From: Candidatus Kapaibacterium sp.
GTDB taxonomy: Bacteria > Bacteroidota > Ignavibacteria > Kapaibacteriales > UBA4661
DNA: 64,000 bases
Assembly (NCBI GenBank): GCA_004292595.1
Contig: RDXM01000083.1
Coordinates: forward strand, 1 to 64,000
Reading direction: 5' to 3'
The position numbers and the translations under genes are program-made. Below, in pieces: positions 9,037 to 17,823 of the stretch; position 1 is the stretch's first letter; each line of letters begins with the position of its first letter. The notes under the pieces were generated by a model. That model was not told the origin of the DNA. It saw only the letters and a list, made by a program, of their open reading frames with translations, and did not search any database.

Positions 9037-9669
9037 TCATTGTAATTCCTGCATTTGTCGAACAATATTGCGCAGAAATAGCTTTCGGTGAAGCGGGCAA
9101 GCACCATAATTGATAATAGCTTCGCGGTGTTCTTTCGTGCCGTAGCCTTTATGCCGAGCAAAATTGTAGAGGGGAAAATCCACGTGCGCCACATCGCGCA
9201 TATACGCATCTCGCGCTACCTTTGCCACGATGGAAGCCGCAGAAATACACGGGTATATCGCATCTCCCCGCACAATCGTTTGCACATCGAAAACAAACTC
9301 GGTACTGTGAAAGTAATTTCCATCAACAATAATTTCATGCTGTTTTCTGTGCGAAAGGTCACCAATGCGCTCAAAGACCTGATATAATGCGGCGTGCATT
9401 GCTTCCATTGTTGCTTGCAACACGTTAATTTTTGCAATCGTTTCCACGCTGGCAATGCCCATTCCCACAACTGCCTCAGCATTGATGCGCTCGGCAAGGC
9501 GTTCGCGCTGGCGCGGAGAAAGTTTTTTAGAATCGCGCAGCCCGCTTGTATCAAAGCCTTCGGGCAATATCACCGCCGCAGCGTAGAGCGGTCCGGCCAA
9601 GCAACCGCGCCCAACTTCATCTACTCCAATGAGAATTTTTTGGTCTTTTATTGATGGTTTCTTTGCCAC
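9037..9669 (-). CDS. rnhB: Ribonuclease HII
   Basis: Removes RNA from RNA-DNA hybrids, including single ribonucleotides in DNA. The catalytic motif IGVDEVGRGCLAGP stands near the N-terminus, followed by LRDSKKLSPRQRE, the acidic residue in EIIVDGNYF, and SIVAKVARDAYM. Length fits the family. There is no ATG before the domain: a GTG at 9669 (used here) gives 14 residues before IGVDE; a TTG at 9693 gives 22 but would lie on the T run of the folE terminator. Downstream of folE on the same strand but separated by that terminator. Confidence 0.93.
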   Translation of the reverse strand: MAKKPSIKDQKILIGVDEVGRGCLAGPLYAAAVILPEGFDTSGLRDSKKLSPRQRERLAERINAEAVVGMGIASVETIAKINVLQATMEAMHAALYQVFERIGDLSHRKQHEIIVDGNYFHSTEFVFDVQTIVRGDAIYPCISAASIVAKVARDAYMRDVAHVDFPLYNFARHKGYGTKEHREAIINYGACPLHRKLFLRNIVRQMQELQ

Positions 9670-9691
9670 AATGCCAAGTGTGATAAGTATC

Positions 9692-9736
9692 AAAAAAGTG
9701 AGACTTTCAATAATTATTGAATTATTGAAAGCCCCA
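9692..9736 (-). terminator. Terminator after folE
   Basis: On the minus strand CTTTCAATAATT and AATTATTGAAAG form a perfect 12-bp stem with a 4-base loop, extended by GGGG/CTC pairs with G-U, then TTTTTT. It ends at the very 5' edge of rnhB, so read-through would be the only way for a folE transcript to reach rnhB. Confidence 0.8.
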
Positions 9737-9764
9737 CCATTACTTGTCTTTAGGCGATATACTT

Positions 9765-10610
9765 TTACGCGCCAATCAAGGAGAAAAACTCGCGGCGCAA
9801 GGTTTCATCGCGCTCCAAGCGTCCGCGCACCGCCGTTGTAATCATCAAGGCTTTTTCTTCTTCGCTGTTCACACCGCGAGCAATCATGCAATAGTGGCGG
9901 GATCTAATGACCACGCCAATCGCTTTCGGCTTCAAAATATCGTTCAGATATTCCGCAATCTGCTCGCCCAATTCTTCCTGAATCTGCCCACGACGCGAGA
10001 ACCAATCAGCAATGCGCGTGAGCTTGGACAAACCAATCACCGACTCGCCCGGAATGTAGCCAATCGTACACGTGCCAGAAATCGTCTGCCAGTGGTGCGA
10101 GCAGACCGACATCACGCCAATTCCTTTGCTAATCACGAGTTCGTCCACCTGCTTGCGGTTTGGAAAGACCGTTACCTTCGGAGCAGCTTCGTATCTGCCT
10201 TTGAAGATTTCATCAATCCACATTTTTGCCAAACGATTCGGCGTGTCGCACGAGTTCGGGTCGTTGCGGTCAATGCGCAAAATATCGAATAATTCCTGCA
10301 CTTTTTGTTCTGCAAGCCGCTTCATTTCGTCGCGCTCGTAGGCGGTCAGCACCGTATTTCCGTTGGCATCGAAGAGCTTATAGCCAAGCGAACTCATGCT
10401 CGGCAAGGCAGGCAGAATCTCGCTGCGCGGTATGGAAACGTGATCCGTATCTATCTCTCTTTCGTCGTCGTCAGAAGAACTAAAGGCGGGACGCTCTAAA
10501 AGAGCAATCTCGTCGTGGTCGTCATGTCCACACGTGCATTGTTGTGCCGTGCCGTTGCTGCTTCCGTTAGTATTGCGATGAAAGCCATTCAAACCGTTCA
10601 TTTTACTCAT
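9765..10610 (-). CDS. folE: GTP cyclohydrolase I with long acidic N-terminal extension
   Basis: Makes 7,8-dihydroneopterin triphosphate from GTP, the first step to folate, biopterin or queuosine. 281 residues; about the first 95 are an acidic, low-complexity extension (EIALLERPAFSSSDDDERE) beyond the usual ~190-220. Catalytic core: CDTPNRLAKMW, zinc ligands in SVCSHH and HYCM, VIGLSKLTRIADWFSRRGQ, and RGV. The usual CEHH is CSHH here. Start ATG 10608-10610 with AAAGGAA upstream. It is followed by its own terminator, and the PTPS-type gene lies just upstream on the same strand, so the two form a pterin unit. Confidence 0.94.
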   Translation of the reverse strand: MSKMNGLNGFHRNTNGSSNGTAQQCTCGHDDHDEIALLERPAFSSSDDDEREIDTDHVSIPRSEILPALPSMSSLGYKLFDANGNTVLTAYERDEMKRLAEQKVQELFDILRIDRNDPNSCDTPNRLAKMWIDEIFKGRYEAAPKVTVFPNRKQVDELVISKGIGVMSVCSHHWQTISGTCTIGYIPGESVIGLSKLTRIADWFSRRGQIQEELGEQIAEYLNDILKPKAIGVVIRSRHYCMIARGVNSEEEKALMITTAVRGRLERDETLRREFFSLIGA

Positions 10611-10738
10611 TGTTCAGTTCCTTTCGTTGCTTGATAATTGCTTTGGTGTCGTGCGCGTTGTGGTGAAGTGATTATAGTCTCAGCACGGGAATAAATGCTG
10701 TGTTTCGAGAATGTTCGTGCAATATGTTTGGCGTGCAT

Positions 10739-11203
10739 TCACACAAGTTCGGCATGAGCGTTCTCATGCAATAATGCAAATTTCTTGATTTTCACTGGTT
10801 CGCCAAAGTATTCGCAAAAATTATTGTCTGATTCAAAGAGCTTGATGGAATGCAGCTTGCCGCTTGGGAGCTTTGCATCAATCGCGCTCCAAAACATGAC
10901 AGCAAGATTTTCTACCGTCGGGATGATTCCTTGTAAGAAATCTACATCGTAGTTCAAATGCTTGTGGTCCACCTTGTCGATAATTTCTACATTCAAAATG
11001 TCTCTGAGTTGCTTCAAATCTATCACATAGCCCGTTTCTGGGTCGGGCATTCCAGCAACAGTTACTTCCATAACGTAGTTATGTCCGTGTCCGCGTGGGT
11101 TGTTGCATTTGTCGAACACAGCTTCGTTGCGCTCGTCTGACCAATCAGGATTATACAAACGGTGCGCTGCCGAAAAATGTTCTTTGCGTGTGACGTACAC
11201 CAT
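10739..11203 (-). CDS. 6-pyruvoyl-tetrahydropterin synthase family protein
   Basis: 154 residues from the ATG at 11203, which has AAGGAA upstream; an in-frame TTG at 11236 is less likely. Zinc histidines are in FSAAHRL and HGHNY. The active-site stretch KCNNPRGHGHNY, then VTVAGMPDPETGYVIDL and DHKHLN, closely resembles true PTPS of animals rather than bacterial QueD (C..LHGH). With folE next door this suggests tetrahydrobiopterin synthesis; the product could still be 6-carboxytetrahydropterin for queuosine. No sepiapterin reductase partner is obvious in the window, and the queC/queE genes are not here. Confidence 0.9.
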   Translation of the reverse strand: MVYVTRKEHFSAAHRLYNPDWSDERNEAVFDKCNNPRGHGHNYVMEVTVAGMPDPETGYVIDLKQLRDILNVEIIDKVDHKHLNYDVDFLQGIIPTVENLAVMFWSAIDAKLPSGKLHSIKLFESDNNFCEYFGEPVKIKKFALLHENAHAELV

Positions 11204-11437
11204 GCCTTGCGTTCCTTTGCTCAAAAAATTGCTCAAAAATTGTACATATTGATTCCCTCATAAACACGAATGAGGCGCGTTCCTATTGTTCCGTATTTGG
11301 TCTATCAGCAGAGAAATTACATGGTCGGCGTGTGAATTTATCATAATTTTGTAGAGTACGCGGGCGTGAAAACTCATGCTCGCGCACGTTCATTCTTTCA
11401 TCCGTTCATTAAGACCACCCAATCGTTTCCAAGCTGC

Positions 11438-12262
11438 ATGAAATCTGACTCGCTATTTTACAAATACTTCCAGCTGTTGCCTGAGGCTCTGCTTATGCTT
11501 GCGGGCGAGGATGCCTCGCACATTCAAGACATATCGTCGTACAGTTTTCAATCAGTCGAAATCAAAGATTTATCCTTTCGCTTCGATGGTGTGCTGGCAA
11601 AAGCAGATTTTTCCGATAGATTCTACTTTGTGGAAGTGCAGTTTCAAAAAGACGAACGCCTGTTTCGGCGCATCTTTGCGGAGATTATGCTGTATTTGTA
11701 CCAGCAAAATTTACCCGCGAACTGGCACGTTGTCGTGATTTTCCCACAACGCAGTATCAATGCGGGTGTGCCAGAGGATGTAGCGGAATATCTTGCATCG
11801 GAACGCCTAAAAGTGGTATATTTGGATGAGTTATCTGGCGAACTTTTGCAAGAATTTCCGCTCAGTTTGCTCAACATTTTTACTGCCAAGTCAAACGAAA
11901 AAGATGTTGCAACAGCAGTACAACAAGCAATAGTTCAACAAACCGCATTGCTCGACGACATAGATTTCATACGCTTTTTGAAGCGATTACTTTCCGAAAA
12001 ACTTCCCCATCTCACCCACAAGGAGATTGCTGCCATGTTTGACCTTCGACTCACTCCCTTCGAGGAAACGCGCTATTACAAAGATTTGCAGGAAATGGAA
12101 CAAGCTGCAAAACAACAAGGATTGCAACAAGGATTGCAACAAGGAGAACGCCAAAAACAAGAGGCAATCGCCTACAAAATGCTCCGCATGGGATTGAGCC
12201 TCGAACAAGTTGCAGAAGCGACTGAACTTACCATTGATGAGGTGCGACTTTTGGCGCAATAA
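11438..12262 (+). CDS. DUF2887/Rpn-like putative nuclease
   Basis: 274 residues from the ATG at 11438 (an upstream GTG at 11366 would add 24 residues that look unlike the family). The N-terminal part matches DUF2887: KSDSLFYKYFQLLPEALL, then the nuclease-like core DGVLAKADFSDRFYFVEVQF (D...ExQ pattern of the PD-(D/E)xK fold). The C-terminal part has tandem LQQG units encoded by a 15-bp DNA repeat near 12112-12145, and a small helix-turn-helix-like end (SLEQVAEATELTIDEVRLL). Relatives are Rpn/transposase_31 nucleases tied to recombination and to defence-like islands. Stand-alone gene with a terminator after it. Confidence 0.85.
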   Translation: MKSDSLFYKYFQLLPEALLMLAGEDASHIQDISSYSFQSVEIKDLSFRFDGVLAKADFSDRFYFVEVQFQKDERLFRRIFAEIMLYLYQQNLPANWHVVVIFPQRSINAGVPEDVAEYLASERLKVVYLDELSGELLQEFPLSLLNIFTAKSNEKDVATAVQQAIVQQTALLDDIDFIRFLKRLLSEKLPHLTHKEIAAMFDLRLTPFEETRYYKDLQEMEQAAKQQGLQQGLQQGERQKQEAIAYKMLRMGLSLEQVAEATELTIDEVRLLAQ

Positions 12263-12289
12263 TCGCAATAATTATCGAAATCTAAAAAG

Positions 12290-12339
12290 AAAAGCGCGAG
12301 AGAAAACGGCTTACATACCGCATTCTTTCGCGCTTTTTT
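12290..12339. terminator. Bidirectional rho-independent terminator
   Basis: AAAAGCGCGA pairs with TCGCGCTTTTTT, with further pairing inside (ACGG/CCG). It lies between the convergent DUF2887 gene and the propeller/barrel gene and has A and T runs on both sides, so it can serve both. Confidence 0.88.
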
Positions 12340-12359
12340 GGTACAAATATCAAACAATC

Positions 12360-15300
12360 TTAAAAATTATATCCAAAACCAATCACCAAACTCGGACGGC
12401 TCAGACCTGTTTGCAAGTTTTGGAACGCAAGGTCAATTTTCACGGGCCATTGTCCCAACAAGTACGTGCGCACGCCAAAGCCGAAGGACATCAGTACATC
12501 GCCATTTTCGTAGCCTGCTGGATTGCCAAAAGCATCGAATTTCTGCGCTGCCAGCGCGAGGCGCAAAGGATTCGTCCACGCAGAGCCAATATCCACAAAG
12601 CCGACAGCCTGTAAGCCGTTGATGATATTACTCAGTAAATTACTTGAGCCGTCTGGCTGCAACAAATTAAATCGTGCTTCGACGTTGGCGGAAAAGAAAT
12701 TGCTTCCAACGGCAGAAAAGAGCGGAAAACCACGCAATGGTGACACTACATAGTTGAAATATAAGTCTTCTGCACGAGAAAACGGTAAATCTGTTGCAAA
12801 GGTGCGTCCCAAAATCAAGCTCTCTTGTCCGCCAACGAAGAACTGTTGGGGGTTCGAGCCGATATTTGCGCCAATGGAAGCTCGTGCGGCAATGACACCA
12901 ACATTTTTGAGCGGAATGTACTGCCGATAGTCCGCGCTGCCCCGAACAAACGTCAAGCCCGCAAAGCCAGGCACCGACTCAATTTTTGCTTGCATTTTTG
13001 AGCCATTCACCGAACCAAAAAAGCCCGTTTCGGAATTGTCCTGCACAAAACGCACTTCGGGAATCAGCACGAAATCGGAGCGATTAAACGTCCGAGCGAG
13101 GCTTGGGTCAAGGCTTTCACGCACGGTATTGAACACGGATAACTTCCCTTCTAAGCGCATTCCCGGCGCAAGCGGCATCATTACTTTGCCCGTGCCACCC
13201 CAGTACGTAAGCTGCGCCCAAAGAAATGAGCGTGTTTGAGAATCAAACAACGGCATCCTGCGCGAGGTGCGGAGCAGACTTACTTCGTAGTCCAGAAACT
13301 CTGGCAAATAACTGTATGTAACAGCAATATCATTATTCTCAATCCGAAGTAACACGTTTGCAGAGACGTGCAAGCGATTGTTGCCCATAATATCTTGCCA
13401 AATTGCCTGCCCTGCAAGTCCAGAATTACCAAGAAAAGACTGTACTTCGAGGTTTGGCTGCGTTCCAAAAAAGGTATCAAAAGTAGGAGCGATACTGTAG
13501 GAATCGAACTCTAAATTGAACGGCAATGGCAAGGACGGTAACTTTCCAGGTTTGGTGTAATCATTTTGCTCGGCAACAAGGTCTTGTGCGGCTCTGGAGG
13601 CAACATCAGGATTCTGCTCAACCATTTTTTGCTTGGAAAAATCAACATCGAATTTGCCATAACTTTTTGGCGTTTCGGTTTCTTGCGGCTGATTGGAAGG
13701 AGCAGCTTTTTTGCTTACACCTGCCACAATGCTTGTATCTGCGCCATTTTCCGAAGATTGTCCCGACGGCAACGAACCACCATTGGCAGCAGCAGCATTC
13801 ACGCGCCCTAGAGCTTTTTCGGCAATCGCTTCCCGCTCCATTGCTTGCTTGCGCAGTTCCGTTGGCTCTGGTACGACATTTTTGCGGTCAAACGGCGTAT
13901 TCACGATGAATAGCCCCGAAGAACCCTTGCGAATGCTGGTAAAGGCGAGACGCGAAGCATCGCGCTGAAGTCCGATAGACTGTACGCCTGTGGCAAAGTT
14001 CGACTTCGGCGTGAGCGTCCGTGCGGCAATGTTCCATTCATATACGTTCGCAATGCCGCTTCGGTCGGAAACAATGAGCAGTTTTTTACCGTCCGCGCTC
14101 AGGCTGAGTGCGGTTTTGCGGGAATTTGCGTCGCTGGTAATGCGCTCAATTTTTTTCGCGGGAAAGTTGTACGCATATACGTCGTGCGAGCGGGAATCAT
14201 GCTCCCAGATAGAAAACGTCGCGCTAGAGGTGTTTGTTGTGAGAATTCCCGCGCGGTCGGAAACGAAAAAGATATTTTTACCGTCGGGCGACCACGTTGG
14301 CAGATTTTCGCTAAACACATCATTCGTCAAGCGGCTTGTTTTCTTGCTTGCGAGGTCGTACAAGTAAATATTCGGCAATTCATTTTCTACCGCCACAAAT
14401 GCCAACGTTTTTCCATCGGGCGAAAAAGCGAGCGAACGAATGAGTTTGTAATTCAATTCCAAGCGCGTAACTGCGCCACTTTGCGGATTCACAAGCGAAA
14501 TGCCGTCCATGCCGCCACCTTGCGTGATGTAGGCAATTTGCGCCGCATCACCTTTCGCGCCCGATTCTGGCTTCCACGAGAGAGAAAGCCCGTCTGAGCC
14601 AGTATATTTCGTGTCGAGAGGCTCGCCCGTTGCGACAAGGCGTGTGATATTGTCCTGCCGCTTTGCACGCATATCCTGCACATACACCGCCCACGCACCA
14701 TCACGAGCCGAAAGGTACGCCAAGCGGTCACCATTCGGCGAGAAAGCAGGTGCGGCAAGCGTTTGTGCGAACATGGGCGCACCGTCTTTGCCAGCATCGG
14801 CGAGGCGTTGAGCGGCTTTTTCAATATCATCGTAGCGTCCAGCACTCACGGTGTATTGCTGGCGTAATTCCCGCTTCCAAATTGTTGTAAAACCATCTAC
14901 ATTGACACCAAAGGTTGCCCGAAACGCGCCATCCACCGAGCCAATGCCCCGCGCACGGGTGATGAGTTCGGAAATTTTTCCCGCACCATATTTCTCAGCA
15001 ATGTACGCAAAAAGTGCTTGTCCCGTTTTCACTCGCGCATAGCCTTCGAGCGCGGCAAGGCTTGTAAATTGGTCATTCACGACCATATCGCGCATGAGCA
15101 TATCGGTCTCGGCATCCACGCCTTCGCGGCTGATATATTCCGCCAAGCCCTCATTAAACCACAGGGGCAGGTCAAATTGTCCATTGATAGGCGAAGGTAA
15201 ATTCACGCCGTAGTAGAGTAGATTCACCATCGTAAGTGCGAGTTCGCGCCGCAGCGTGAGGCGAAATTCTTCCCAATCACCCCGAAAAGCAGCAACCATG

Positions 15301-15740
15301 CGGTTTTTGCGCAATTCGTAAATTCCACCCACGCCGCGCTCAATCAGTGCTTCCTGCGCGTTGGTTTGCTGCGCTTCGTTGGGTGAATTATACAGCATGA
15401 CTGGCAAACGCTCGTTCCACGCAAAGCCGAGAATGCGCTGCGTGGTTTTCGCGCCTTCTTCCAGCGCGACACCTGCGTATTGCGCAAGGTAGTCGCCGCC
15501 TTCGTGATAGTAAATATCGAAACTGCGGGATTGAACATAATTCCACGTAAAGGTCTGATATTGCGGTTTAATTTTGCCAAACGAGGTGAGCTGTTGTGCC
15601 GCAACGCGCTCTGGCAGGAAGGATGCACACAACGCCATGACACAGACAAGAAAAATTTGCGGTTTCTGCTTCGGAACGCCTAGAAACGGGCGTGTACGGT
15701 TTATTTGCGATGCTGCTCGCAGAAAAGTTTTCATGGTCAT
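12360..15740 (-). CDS. Secreted peptidase-MA-like, TolB-type propeller, outer-membrane barrel fusion
   Basis: About 1126 residues from the ATG at 15740. A signal peptide ends near ERVAAQ. Residues 40-260 look like a peptidase MA (gluzincin) domain: the zinc helix should read HExxH but here is RRELALTM, while the downstream PLWFNEGLAEYIS is kept, so catalysis is doubtful. Residues ~300-600 carry TolB/WD40-like propeller repeats (FSPNGDRLAYLSARDG, FSPDGKTLAFV, WSPDGKNIFFVSDRAG). After a linker, the last ~400 residues are beta-rich with an Omp85/surface-antigen-like finish (GFGVRTYLLGQWPVKIDLAF). The layout predicts a periplasmic platform anchored to a barrel. Similar giant proteins occur in Bacteroidota and Gemmatimonadota; function unknown. 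Confidence 0.82.
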   Translation of the reverse strand: MTMKTFLRAASQINRTRPFLGVPKQKPQIFLVCVMALCASFLPERVAAQQLTSFGKIKPQYQTFTWNYVQSRSFDIYYHEGGDYLAQYAGVALEEGAKTTQRILGFAWNERLPVMLYNSPNEAQQTNAQEALIERGVGGIYELRKNRMVAAFRGDWEEFRLTLRRELALTMVNLLYYGVNLPSPINGQFDLPLWFNEGLAEYISREGVDAETDMLMRDMVVNDQFTSLAALEGYARVKTGQALFAYIAEKYGAGKISELITRARGIGSVDGAFRATFGVNVDGFTTIWKRELRQQYTVSAGRYDDIEKAAQRLADAGKDGAPMFAQTLAAPAFSPNGDRLAYLSARDGAWAVYVQDMRAKRQDNITRLVATGEPLDTKYTGSDGLSLSWKPESGAKGDAAQIAYITQGGGMDGISLVNPQSGAVTRLELNYKLIRSLAFSPDGKTLAFVAVENELPNIYLYDLASKKTSRLTNDVFSENLPTWSPDGKNIFFVSDRAGILTTNTSSATFSIWEHDSRSHDVYAYNFPAKKIERITSDANSRKTALSLSADGKKLLIVSDRSGIANVYEWNIAARTLTPKSNFATGVQSIGLQRDASRLAFTSIRKGSSGLFIVNTPFDRKNVVPEPTELRKQAMEREAIAEKALGRVNAAAANGGSLPSGQSSENGADTSIVAGVSKKAAPSNQPQETETPKSYGKFDVDFSKQKMVEQNPDVASRAAQDLVAEQNDYTKPGKLPSLPLPFNLEFDSYSIAPTFDTFFGTQPNLEVQSFLGNSGLAGQAIWQDIMGNNRLHVSANVLLRIENNDIAVTYSYLPEFLDYEVSLLRTSRRMPLFDSQTRSFLWAQLTYWGGTGKVMMPLAPGMRLEGKLSVFNTVRESLDPSLARTFNRSDFVLIPEVRFVQDNSETGFFGSVNGSKMQAKIESVPGFAGLTFVRGSADYRQYIPLKNVGVIAARASIGANIGSNPQQFFVGGQESLILGRTFATDLPFSRAEDLYFNYVVSPLRGFPLFSAVGSNFFSANVEARFNLLQPDGSSNLLSNIINGLQAVGFVDIGSAWTNPLRLALAAQKFDAFGNPAGYENGDVLMSFGFGVRTYLLGQWPVKIDLAFQNLQTGLSRPSLVIGFGYNF

Positions 15741-15973
15741 TACAAAAATGGTGATTGCCAAAAAAGTACACATTGAACTAAAAAGTACACCAAAAATGGT
15801 CATAGCTACAGAGCTTGTTTTGTGAAGATTGTCTCAAAAGAAGAACGCATTTTGCAGGCGAAAGTTACATGTTTCACGGGCGGAAAACAAAGGAATTGTC
15901 AAGAATGGCAGCAGGAAAGCATATATTTGTATAGACAAAAAATGCTCGTTCTCTTCACTATTTTGCAATAATT

Positions 15974-17044
15974 ATGAAGCCATTTACTTACGCTTTCGTA
16001 CTGCTCTTCGCACTGTCGAGTTGTGGGAGAAATAATGCAACAACCCCGCCTACACCCGCAGATTCGCTATATTTCCCTCCCACGACGAGCAATGCTTGGG
16101 AAACAACCTCCTTGTCAAGTTTGGGCTGGAATCAAAGTGGTGCTCAGCCATTGAAAGATTTTCTTGCTCAAAAGAACACAAAATCCTTTATGATATTGGT
16201 GAATGGAAGAATTGTAATGGAAGAGTATTTTGATGGACATACCCCAACAGAAACGTGGGAATGGAATAGCGCAGGAAAAACGCTTGTAACGGCTGCGGTC
16301 GGCATCGCGCAACAGGAAAATCTTTTGAACATCAACACAAGAGTATCGCAGTATCTCGGCACTGGCTGGACAAGCCAGCCAATAGCAAAAGAAAATTTGA
16401 TTACTTCACGACATTTGCTCACCATGACTTCTGGGATAAATGATGCAAGCGAGCTCGTCATTGTGTCTAACCTCACCTACCTTGCTGATGCTGGTACACG
16501 CTGGTCGTATCACAATGTTTTTCAACGGTTAATGGATATTGTTGCGAGAACGAGCAATCAAAGTTATGAGGCGTATTTTACCACGAAGCTGAAAAACAAA
16601 CTTGGCATGGATGGTTTTTGGAATAATGGCATCATTTTCAAGGTCTATCACAGCAACACCCGCAGCATGGCGCGATTTGGCTTGCTCGCACTCAACAAAG
16701 GAAAATGGAACAACGAGCAAATCGTCAATGAAGCGTTTTTTAATGAAAGTATCACTTCTTCGCAAAGTATCAATCCCGCTTACGGGTATTTGTGGTGGTT
16801 GAATGGCAAAACAAGCTACATGGTTCCTGGCTCTCAAAGAGTGTTTCAAGGCGCATTAGTGCCGAGTGCGCCATCGGATATGTACGCAGCAATGGGCGCG
16901 AAAGACCAGCGTATTTACATCATTCCGAGTAAAAAAATGATCGTGATTCGCATGGGTAATGCTTCCGACCCCGCAAATCCAAACTTTGCCGTTTCTGGCT
17001 TTGACAATGCGCTGTGGGAGAAAGTAAATGCAATGATAAAATAA
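15974..17044 (+). CDS. Serine beta-lactamase-like hydrolase, lipoprotein
   Basis: 356 residues. Lipoprotein signal with lipobox LSSC (Cys at about 17). Class-C beta-lactamase/penicillin-binding fold: the nucleophile motif is SAGK (in WNSAGKTLVTAAVG), the second motif YHN (RWSYHNVFQRL), with HLLTMTSGI between them. Acts outside the cytoplasm, as a D-amino-acid peptidase, esterase or related hydrolase; the exact substrate cannot be read. Stands alone, with its own terminator at 17106. Confidence 0.9.
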   Translation: MKPFTYAFVLLFALSSCGRNNATTPPTPADSLYFPPTTSNAWETTSLSSLGWNQSGAQPLKDFLAQKNTKSFMILVNGRIVMEEYFDGHTPTETWEWNSAGKTLVTAAVGIAQQENLLNINTRVSQYLGTGWTSQPIAKENLITSRHLLTMTSGINDASELVIVSNLTYLADAGTRWSYHNVFQRLMDIVARTSNQSYEAYFTTKLKNKLGMDGFWNNGIIFKVYHSNTRSMARFGLLALNKGKWNNEQIVNEAFFNESITSSQSINPAYGYLWWLNGKTSYMVPGSQRVFQGALVPSAPSDMYAAMGAKDQRIYIIPSKKMIVIRMGNASDPANPNFAVSGFDNALWEKVNAMIK

Positions 17045-17105
17045 CAGACTTCTGCGATGATTGGCGAATTATGCCACATAGTTTCGACGCAAACAAAATA
17101 AAATA

Positions 17106-17139
17106 GCTTAAAACCTTGTGTTTTGAGCCGTTTTTTTTT
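17106..17139 (+). terminator. Rho-independent terminator
   Basis: GCTTAAAAC and GTTTTGAGC form a 9-bp stem (one G-U or mismatch) followed by CCG and a run of T, about 60 bases after the hydrolase stop. Confidence 0.85.
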
Positions 17140-17221
17140 ATCTTTGTTGCTTCCTAAAGACTATCCCCAATCCTCTACATCCCTGACTTTTACGTTCATT
17201 TCCTAGCAAAATGCTTGCACC

Positions 17222-17815
17222 ATGGTAGCGCAGTTTCTTCTTTCAAGCCAGTAAAGGCACACAACAAAGGCACGACTTACACCACTTGAGTCGGATTGTG
17301 TCGAAGTCGGTCCAACAAGGATTATTGGAGGTGTGCGTCCACAAAATTTTGATGTTGCGTATCGTCCGGATGGACCGCGTATTGCGTTTGATAGCAAAAC
17401 CTTAAATGACTTATCAAGCGTTCGCAAAAACTGGCAAAATATGGTGAATGATTTAGCTACTGAAGCGGCAACGGTGCACACTCGTTTCCCATATGCGTTG
17501 GTTGCATTTATGGTTGTTATTCCAGAACCTGCTTTGGCTACAAAACAACTCAGTGATTTAGTGCGCACACTTGAGCGCCTTTCCACACGTAAGGATGTTC
17601 TTGACCAAACACACCTAGCAGAAGCGATTGCACTGGTAGTTTGGAATCCCGATACAGGCAAAGTACATGAAACGATACCGCCGATTTCTTCACCACTGCG
17701 AGTAGAGCAATTTTCTAACCTTATTTATCCTCACTACCTCAACCGATACAAAGGGCTGCCACCGCACGACGAAGTAAGTGATGATAACGACAATATTGAT
17801 GATGAAACGGTATAA
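17222..17815 (+). pseudogene. Type II restriction endonuclease-like gene, 5' end broken
   Basis: The clear open part runs from 17255 to 17815. It begins RHTTKARLTPLESDCVEVG and includes RPDGPRIAFDSK, which reads as a PD-(D/E)xK nuclease core (PD ... DSK), then VRKNWQNMVNDLATEAATVH. An ATG at 17222 is in the same frame but an in-frame stop at 17252 separates them; a GTG at 17333 would start inside the nuclease core. It is nine bases upstream of an adenine methyltransferase, the normal layout of an R-M pair. The companion M gene is broken as well, so the system is probably dead. Family assignment rests on motif and neighbour only. Confidence 0.62.
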
Positions 17816-17823
17816 TTTTCACC

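Noticed and set aside
17203-17661. 152-residue minus-strand frame over the restriction endonuclease
   Set aside because: Antisense to the PD...DSK frame, which fits the methyltransferase neighbour; the minus frame has no motif.
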